A DNA stretch of 10,725 bases from an uncultured Tidjanibacter sp. (GTDB lineage Bacteria; Bacteroidota; Bacteroidia; Bacteroidales; Rikenellaceae). A program made the position numbers and the translations under genes. Below are positions 6,676 to 10,725 of the stretch, one piece after another. The notes beneath the pieces are model-generated. The model was given only the letters and a program-made list of their open reading frames with translations, searched no databases and was not told the DNA's origin. The DNA lies in NCBI GenBank assembly GCA_934663885.1, contig CAKUKW010000050.1, forward strand, positions 1-10,725, given 5' to 3'. Position 1 is the stretch's first letter. The number at the start of each line of letters is the position of its first letter.

Positions 6676-8136
6676 ATGGACAAAGACCTGAAAAAACTCG
6701 AACCTAAGGCGTTATGGACGCACTTTTCGGAAATCTGCGAAATCCCGCACCCTTCCTACCATGAGGAGAAAATAAGGGAATACCTTGTAAAATTCGCCAA
6801 GGAAAACAAACTTGATTACGCTGTTGACGAAGCACATAACGTGTTGATCCGTAAACCGGCGACAAAGGGTATGGAGAAAAAGAAGACCATCGTACTTCAG
6901 GCACACGTCGACATGGTACCACAGAAAAACTCCGACACAGTGTTCGACTTCGAGAAAGACGGCATTAAAGCCTATATCGACGGTGACTGGGTAACTGCCG
7001 ACGGCACCACGCTGGGTGCCGATAACGGAATCGGGGTCGCCGCCATGATGGCCGTACTCGAAGCGAAGGATCTCAAACACGGCCCTATAGAGGCGCTATT
7101 TACAGCGACAGAGGAAACAGGAATGGACGGGGCTAACGGCCTTAAACACGGCCTGCTCAAAGGCGAAATCATGATCAATCTCGATTCTGAAACCGAAGGA
7201 GAGCTTTATGTAGGCTGTGCCGGCGGACTCGATCTTAACGCCTCTATGAAATACGATACCGTAAAGCTCGAAAAAGAGAGTTTCGCAGGTTACAGGCTCG
7301 AGATCAAAGGCCTCAGGGGCGGCCACTCTGGTATGGAAATAATCCTCCAGAGAGCCAATGCCAATAAACTGCTCGCCCGTTTCCTGAAAAATACGCAGGA
7401 AAAATACGGTGTAATGCTGTGCGACATCGACGGAGGCGGACTCCGCAACGCTATTCCCAGGGAAGCGTTTGCAACCGTTGCCGTGTTCAAACAGTACGAA
7501 AAGGCTTTTCGTAATGCCGTTAAAAAATTCGAAAAACTCTATATCGAGGAATATAAAGATATAGAGGACGGCATATCTTTCAAAGCGTATCCGGTCAAAA
7601 CCCCTGCCAAAGCTATCAACTTCTTCGACCAGGCCAATCTTGTGGACGCAGTCTATACGCTCCCTAACGGGGTCATAAAAATGAGTACCTCCATGAAGGA
7701 TCTCGTACAAACATCCACCAACCTTGCGCGCGTGGTATCGGAAAGGGGTTACTTCAAGGTTCTGTGCCTCTTGCGCAGTTCGTCAAACAGCGAAAAGGAT
7801 GACCTGGGCAATGTCATGAGGACCGTACTGGAAATGGCTGGAGCGAATGTCAAGCTGTCTGGTGCATACAACGGATGGAATCCCAACATGGATTCACCCA
7901 TTCTCAAGACCATGTCGAAGGGATACAAAGATTTGTTCGGTAAAACTCCCGATATTATGGCTATTCATGCCGGCCTCGAATGCGGCATAATCGGCGGCGC
8001 TTACCCGAAGATGGATATGATATCATGCGGCCCGACTATCAAATATCCTCATTCGCCGGACGAGAAAGTAAACATTCCGTCGGTGGGTAAGTTCTGGAAC
8101 TTCCTCTGCTATACACTGGAGAACGCTCCCGAATAA
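6676..8136 (+). CDS. pepD: Aminoacyl-histidine dipeptidase (M20C, peptidase D)
   Basis: A two-zinc cytoplasmic dipeptidase of family M20C that splits Xaa-His and other dipeptides, feeding amino acids to metabolism. The 486 residues match the usual family length. Metal-site residues are in place: His77 and Asp79 (AHVDM), Asp116 (GADNGIG), Glu146-Glu147 (catalytic base and ligand, in ATEETGMDGA), Asp170 (NLDSE) and His431 (MAIHAGLECG). The lid/dimerisation domain, about 190-390, includes RGGHSGME with His217. The ATG at 6676 gives the family N-terminus, with EICEIPHPSYHEE near residue 25. It follows phoH by 83 A/T-rich bases in which I find no TAnnTTTG promoter. Downstream, the lipid-kinase gene begins 5 bases after the stop, so the two are almost certainly co-transcribed. 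Confidence 0.95.
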   Translation: MDKDLKKLEPKALWTHFSEICEIPHPSYHEEKIREYLVKFAKENKLDYAVDEAHNVLIRKPATKGMEKKKTIVLQAHVDMVPQKNSDTVFDFEKDGIKAYIDGDWVTADGTTLGADNGIGVAAMMAVLEAKDLKHGPIEALFTATEETGMDGANGLKHGLLKGEIMINLDSETEGELYVGCAGGLDLNASMKYDTVKLEKESFAGYRLEIKGLRGGHSGMEIILQRANANKLLARFLKNTQEKYGVMLCDIDGGGLRNAIPREAFATVAVFKQYEKAFRNAVKKFEKLYIEEYKDIEDGISFKAYPVKTPAKAINFFDQANLVDAVYTLPNGVIKMSTSMKDLVQTSTNLARVVSERGYFKVLCLLRSSSNSEKDDLGNVMRTVLEMAGANVKLSGAYNGWNPNMDSPILKTMSKGYKDLFGKTPDIMAIHAGLECGIIGGAYPKMDMISCGPTIKYPHSPDEKVNIPSVGKFWNFLCYTLENAPE

Positions 8137-8141
8137 AGGAA

Positions 8142-9101
8142 ATGCCGGTAAACAAGGACAAATGGCTGGCTATTGTAAATCCTGTCTCCGGCGGAGGCAG
8201 AGGGAGCAAAGCGTGGCCCGAAATATATAAGCTACTCCGGGATAAAGGCATTATCCCGGAGTGTCTTTTTACTGAATATAAATACCATGCCATAGAGCTT
8301 ACGGTCAATGCCGTTGTCGAAGGTTTCCGCAAGATACTCGTAGTGGGTGGTGACGGCACCCTTCACGAAGTGGTGAACGGCCTCTTTCTACAGCAGGCGG
8401 TGCCTCCCGCCGATATAACCATAGGAGTCATTCCGGTGGGTACGGGTAATGATTGGGGCCGTACATACAATTTTCCGGATGACTACGTTGAAGCCGTACG
8501 GGCCATATTTGCCGGACGCGTTTTCTTACAGGATGTGGGTTTAGTGAAATACAAAGAATCCCGATACGGCCAGTCGCGCTATATAGTCAACGTTGCCGGT
8601 TTCGGGTTCGACTCCTTTGTCATAGAGCAATACGACCTGCTCAAGGAGAGGGGGAAGACCGGAAAACTGATATATATATTGAGCCTGCTTAAAGCCCTTC
8701 TAACATACCGCTCCTCCCATATAAGCATATCGGTCGACGGAGAGCAGATCATTGAGGAAGTAATTTTCAGTGCGGCTGTTGGTATAGGCCGTTATAACGG
8801 AGGCGGAATGATGCAGCTACCCCTCGCCCACCCTTCCGACGGCTTGCTGGATCTGACGACAATACGCCGGATCAGCCGGCTCAGGGTTGTCAGGAACCTC
8901 AAATCACTCTTCAATGGAACGCTTTACAGCGTACGCGAGGTCTTACACCACAGGGGCAGGTGTATTACTGTAGAGGGTAACCCTGATATCGTCCTGGAAG
9001 CCGACGGCGAAATCCTGGGCAACGGTCCATTCGAATTCGGGATCGTCGAAAAAGGGATCAAAGTGGTCGTTACCGAAGAATTCCTGGAAAGTAATAACTG
9101 A
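8142..9101 (+). CDS. Diacylglycerol kinase-family lipid kinase (YegS/BmrU/DgkB-like)
   Basis: A 319-residue cytoplasmic or membrane-associated kinase of the DAGK catalytic-domain family, which phosphorylates diacylglycerol or related lipids. Landmarks are VNPVSGGG near the N-terminus, the nucleotide-binding GGDGTLHE at 69-76 and GTGND at 100-104. An all-beta C-terminal domain follows (about 140-319), containing DVGLVKY and ending with the family's VEGNPDIVLEADGE-type segment. Length is normal. The true lipid substrate cannot be inferred. Translation is unusual for this window in having a purine-rich AAAGGA directly before the ATG (8137-8142), overlapping the pepD stop region; translational coupling with pepD is likely. 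A 12-bp hairpin followed by T5 lies within the coding sequence at codons 31-43 (see 8234-8270). Confidence 0.92.
   Translation: MPVNKDKWLAIVNPVSGGGRGSKAWPEIYKLLRDKGIIPECLFTEYKYHAIELTVNAVVEGFRKILVVGGDGTLHEVVNGLFLQQAVPPADITIGVIPVGTGNDWGRTYNFPDDYVEAVRAIFAGRVFLQDVGLVKYKESRYGQSRYIVNVAGFGFDSFVIEQYDLLKERGKTGKLIYILSLLKALLTYRSSHISISVDGEQIIEEVIFSAAVGIGRYNGGGMMQLPLAHPSDGLLDLTTIRRISRLRVVRNLKSLFNGTLYSVREVLHHRGRCITVEGNPDIVLEADGEILGNGPFEFGIVEKGIKVVVTEEFLESNN
8234..8270 (+). terminator. Terminator-like hairpin inside the lipid-kinase coding sequence
   Basis: A perfect 12-bp stem, ACTCCGGGATAA (8234-8245) with TTATCCCGGAGT (8251-8262), encloses a 5-base loop, and GTC then TTTTT (8266-8270) follow. This is the shape of an intrinsic terminator, but it sits about 95-130 bases into an intact reading frame. 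It could act as an attenuator when translation is slow, or be a chance consequence of coding. Only the structure is observed. Confidence 0.4.
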
Positions 9102-9130
9102 TATCGCAGCCCACGGGGGCGAAACAGTAA

Positions 9131-9152
9131 AAAGCAGGGAATTGCCCTCTTT
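9131..9152 (+). terminator. Weak candidate terminator after the lipid kinase gene
   Basis: AAAG-C-AGGG (9131-9139) can pair with CCCTCTTT (9145-9152), an 8-bp stem with one bulged C and a 5-base loop, followed by ATTTCTTT. It lies 30 bases after the stop of the lipid kinase and is the only candidate terminator there. The stem is short, so confidence is low. Confidence 0.35.
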
Positions 9153-9317
9153 ATTTCTTTAAAGCATTGTTTCTTTATTATTATTTCGTAATTTTAACTG
9201 CTGTGTTAGTAACAGATAGTTGTCTGGTTATTAAAATATTGACCGGTTGTGCTCAAAGGGCACGTGAATTATTAATAAAAAAGACACATTCGGTTGTATA
9301 ATATCCTGTTAATAAAA

Positions 9318-9334
9318 AATATGCGCCGCATATT
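9318..9334. promoter_or_regulatory. Interrupted palindrome, possible operator
   Basis: AATATGCG-C-CGCATATT is a perfect 8+1+8 inverted repeat (9318-9334), located about 39 bases upstream of the TAGTTTTG element of the DUF308 gene. Its size and symmetry suit a dimeric regulator's site, but no regulator is encoded nearby and a palindrome of this size can occur by chance. Confidence 0.3.
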
Positions 9335-9372
9335 AGAGTTCGTTTATTATAATAATTTTTAAACAGGCTCTA

Positions 9373-9380
9373 TAGTTTTG
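9373..9380 (+). promoter_or_regulatory. Probable -7 element of the DUF308 gene promoter
   Basis: TAGTTTTG (9373-9380) matches TAnnTTTG exactly. No TTTG lies at the right distance upstream; only TTATTATAA-type sequence is there, so an activator or an imperfect -33 element is implied. The leader to the ATG at 9469 would be about 80 bases. Confidence 0.5.
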
Positions 9381-9468
9381 CACAATTGTTGCGTTTGGTT
9401 TCAGCGATAACAAAACAGGCCGGCAAAACACCGACGGCGAAAATATTAAACTTAAAATATAAATTATT

Positions 9469-10047
9469 ATGGCAACACTGATCGAACAATTCAAAAACCT
9501 TACCCGTTACTGGTGGGCACTACTTATCCTCGGAATAGCGATAGTGGTAGTGGGAGTAATGATCTTCGTCAATCCCCAGGGAAGTTATCTCGGGATGACA
9601 CTGGCATTCGGAATAGTCATCCTCGTTTCCGGTATCATGCAATTGGCTATGTCCATAACCGAAAAGTACCTCCCTGGCCGTGGTTGGCTCATAGCGGGTG
9701 CGGTAATCGAGATCATCCTCGGTATCATCCTGCTTTGCAATCCCGCCCTTTCGGCAGTAACATTGCCTTTCTTCCTCGCATTCTGGCTTCTTTTCCGCGG
9801 ATTCAACCTTATCGGTTTCGCAAGCGACATGCGGGCTCTCAAGGTATCCGGGATGGGTTGGACGATAGCTGCGGCCATTCTCCTTATAATATGTGCGCTG
9901 CTCATACTTTTCAGCCCTATGGTAATAGGGACTGCAGCCGTTGTAACACTGGTAGGCATAGGTTTTCTCCTGGCCGGCCTGGCTGTAATAGTATTCTCTT
10001 TCCAGCTACTGAGTATCAAAAACAGGTACAAACAACTTTTCCAATAA
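9469..10047 (+). CDS. DUF308/HdeD-family six-helix membrane protein
   Basis: A 192-residue inner-membrane protein with six predicted helices (about 15-35, 40-60, 72-90, 95-117, 128-148, 155-178) and short polar ends. Its spacing and composition match the DUF308 repeats of the HdeD family: paired helices with a Gly-rich first helix, then FVNPQG after helix 1, LLCNPALS after helix 3 and LFSPMV after helix 5. These three N/S-P turns suggest an internal triplication of a two-helix unit. In E. coli, HdeD is linked to acid resistance; function in Bacteroidota is not established and none is claimed here. The ATG at 9469 follows A/T-rich sequence without a Shine-Dalgarno. It is monocistronic: the upstream region is non-coding and a strong hairpin follows 17 bases after the stop. 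Confidence 0.85.
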   Translation: MATLIEQFKNLTRYWWALLILGIAIVVVGVMIFVNPQGSYLGMTLAFGIVILVSGIMQLAMSITEKYLPGRGWLIAGAVIEIILGIILLCNPALSAVTLPFFLAFWLLFRGFNLIGFASDMRALKVSGMGWTIAAAILLIICALLILFSPMVIGTAAVVTLVGIGFLLAGLAVIVFSFQLLSIKNRYKQLFQ

Positions 10048-10063
10048 TATTGACCTGATAATA

Positions 10064-10104
10064 TAAAGAGAGCGGGCGGCCTTAAAGGTCGCCCGCTCTC
10101 TTTA
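10064..10104. terminator. Very strong bidirectional terminator between convergent genes
   Basis: An 18-bp stem (10064-10081 with 10087-10104, one G·T pair) closes on a 5-base loop. The core is AAAGAGAGCGGGC pairing with GCCCGCTCTCTTT, so either strand ends the hairpin in a U-rich tail. It lies between the DUF308 gene (+, stop 10047) and the CDGSH gene (-, stop 10116) and can serve both. Confidence 0.92.
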
Positions 10105-10115
10105 TTACTTCTAAA

Positions 10116-10725
10116 CTATTCCACGGGCTTTTTATTCAAGCCGTCATGAAATCTTATGGACGCGTGCGCACCGTTACAGAAAGGTTTATTGGAAGATTGC
10201 CCGCAGCGGCAAAGAACAACCCTGTTCCTTATTTCGAAAGTCGTACCGTCCTCTTTAGATACCGGTATTCCTCCTTTTACCCATAGTCCGCTGCTTACGC
10301 CGATGGCCGGATCTTCGATAAGCCCCAGTGAAGGTTCGTATCCGGGCTCGAAAGGCTTCTCCGTCTTCTTATCCCAGGCGCTCAGGCGCCCGCCCGGGCA
10401 CATATTGGCCTCACGGATGGTAAGCTCCCTCGCTTGTGCATTATCAGATTGCCCTACAAGGTTCCAGACACGGCCCTTGGCGTCACAGAAGCGGGCGAAC
10501 ACGCAATATTTCTCATTATCGGAAAGTACGAGCGTAGGGCCGTCGAATCCTTCGGCATCGTCAAGAAGCGGGCGATTGGAAGCGGTCAGGCGCGGATCCC
10601 ATCGGGTTTCCATATGTGAACCGTCGCAGTAGGGCTTATTCTTCGACGCGCCGCACCTGCAAAGCGCAGTAGGCTCATTTTGTGTGGAATAGCTTTCACC
10701 TTTACGGAACTCCCATATTTCCCCC
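10116..10725 (-). CDS. CDGSH iron-sulfur protein with two cluster motifs (N-terminus outside the window)
   Basis: The minus-strand frame is open from the window edge to a TAG at 10116-10118, giving 202 visible residues. The first motif is CRCGASKNKPYCDGSH (visible residues 22-37, bases 10614-10661). A middle region carries Cys in YCVFARFC and MCPGG, and the second motif is CRCGQSSNKPFCNGAH (172-187, bases 10164-10211). Both fit the mitoNEET-type pattern CxCxxSxxxPxCDG(S/A)H, in which three Cys and one His hold a redox-active [2Fe-2S] cluster. The second has Asn in place of Asp. The ATG at 10611-10613 lies directly after the first motif and is internal; starting there would delete one cluster. 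Family proteins of this layout are known; the partner and role (electron transfer or iron-sulfur handling) are not evident. A strong terminator lies 12 bases past the stop. Confidence 0.88.
   Translation of the reverse strand, partial: GEIWEFRKGESYSTQNEPTALCRCGASKNKPYCDGSHMETRWDPRLTASNRPLLDDAEGFDGPTLVLSDNEKYCVFARFCDAKGRVWNLVGQSDNAQARELTIREANMCPGGRLSAWDKKTEKPFEPGYEPSLGLIEDPAIGVSSGLWVKGGIPVSKEDGTTFEIRNRVVLCRCGQSSNKPFCNGAHASIRFHDGLNKKPVE

Larger units (their letters stand above)
9102..9468. other. 367-base A/T-rich intergenic region, no gene seen
   Basis: No plausible coding region or tRNA-like structure is present. The left end has a weak hairpin (9131-9152). The middle has a possible but weak promoter (ATTG then, after 19 bases, TAATTTTA at 9189-9196), paired 11-base repeats TTAATAAAAAA (9272-9282, 9309-9319), and the interrupted palindrome at 9318-9334. 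The right end carries the TAGTTTTG element and a leader of about 80 bases before the DUF308 gene. The length is far more than one gene needs in this otherwise compact window, so it could hold a small RNA or a regulated promoter; neither is shown. Confidence 0.6.

Noticed and set aside
7096..7710. Minus-strand open frame of 204 codons opposite pepD
   Set aside because: Antisense to a gene with all M20 metal ligands; no independent start signals or domain.
10156..10632. Plus-strand open frame opposite the CDGSH gene
   Set aside because: It covers the second CDGSH motif on the other strand, where the family assignment is unambiguous.
1..10725. CRISPR arrays, tRNA or rRNA genes, insertion sequences, toxin-antitoxin pairs, phage genes
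   Set aside because: Read through by eye on both strands. No regular repeat array, cloverleaf, transposase or phage protein, or terminal inverted repeats with target duplication were recognised.

Overview
The window looks like an ordinary housekeeping stretch of a Bacteroidota (probably Bacteroidales) chromosome. Supporting signs are the gene families (PhoH-like ATPase, EngA/Der without long extensions, M20C PepD, PorT-like outer-membrane barrels, a one-chain iron-sulfur serine dehydratase), A/T-rich start regions that mostly lack Shine-Dalgarno sequences, and several promoters of the Bacteroidota TTTG / TAnnTTTG type. Genus cannot be read from the sequence. Isoleucine ATA codons are unusually common.

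Layout from left to right. Positions 1-387 hold the 3' end of a plus-strand envelope protein, closed by a strong hairpin (424-462). Next is an L-serine ammonia-lyase (569-1771, +). It converges on a BASS-like membrane transporter (1818-2717, -) across a short shared hairpin. The transporter lies downstream of der (2815-4119, -), the ribosome-assembly GTPase. Between der and the next gene is a divergent promoter region: a clean der promoter at 4140-4170 and a plus-strand promoter at 4203-4234. The plus-strand promoter drives the first of two paralogous outer-membrane beta-barrel genes (4256-4894 and 4972-5589, +). A PhoH-family ATPase follows 16 bases after the second (5606-6592, +). Then come PepD (6676-8136, +) and, 5 bases later, a diacylglycerol/lipid kinase-family gene (8142-9101, +), very probably one operon. 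A 367-base A/T-rich intergenic region (9102-9468) leads into a six-helix DUF308/HdeD-like membrane protein (9469-10047, +). That gene converges, across a very strong hairpin (10064-10104), on a dual-CDGSH iron-sulfur protein (10116-10725, -) whose N-terminus lies beyond the window.

The genes do not form one obvious pathway. They are amino-acid and peptide catabolism (serine deaminase, dipeptidase), ribosome and RNA functions (Der, PhoH), envelope proteins, and small redox or stress-type proteins. I found no phage, transposon, CRISPR, toxin-antitoxin or RNA gene, and no convincing new system. The observations most worth a second look are a terminator-like hairpin inside the 5' coding part of the lipid kinase gene, an A8 tract inside an outer-membrane gene's promoter spacer, and the long leader with a palindrome before the DUF308 gene.
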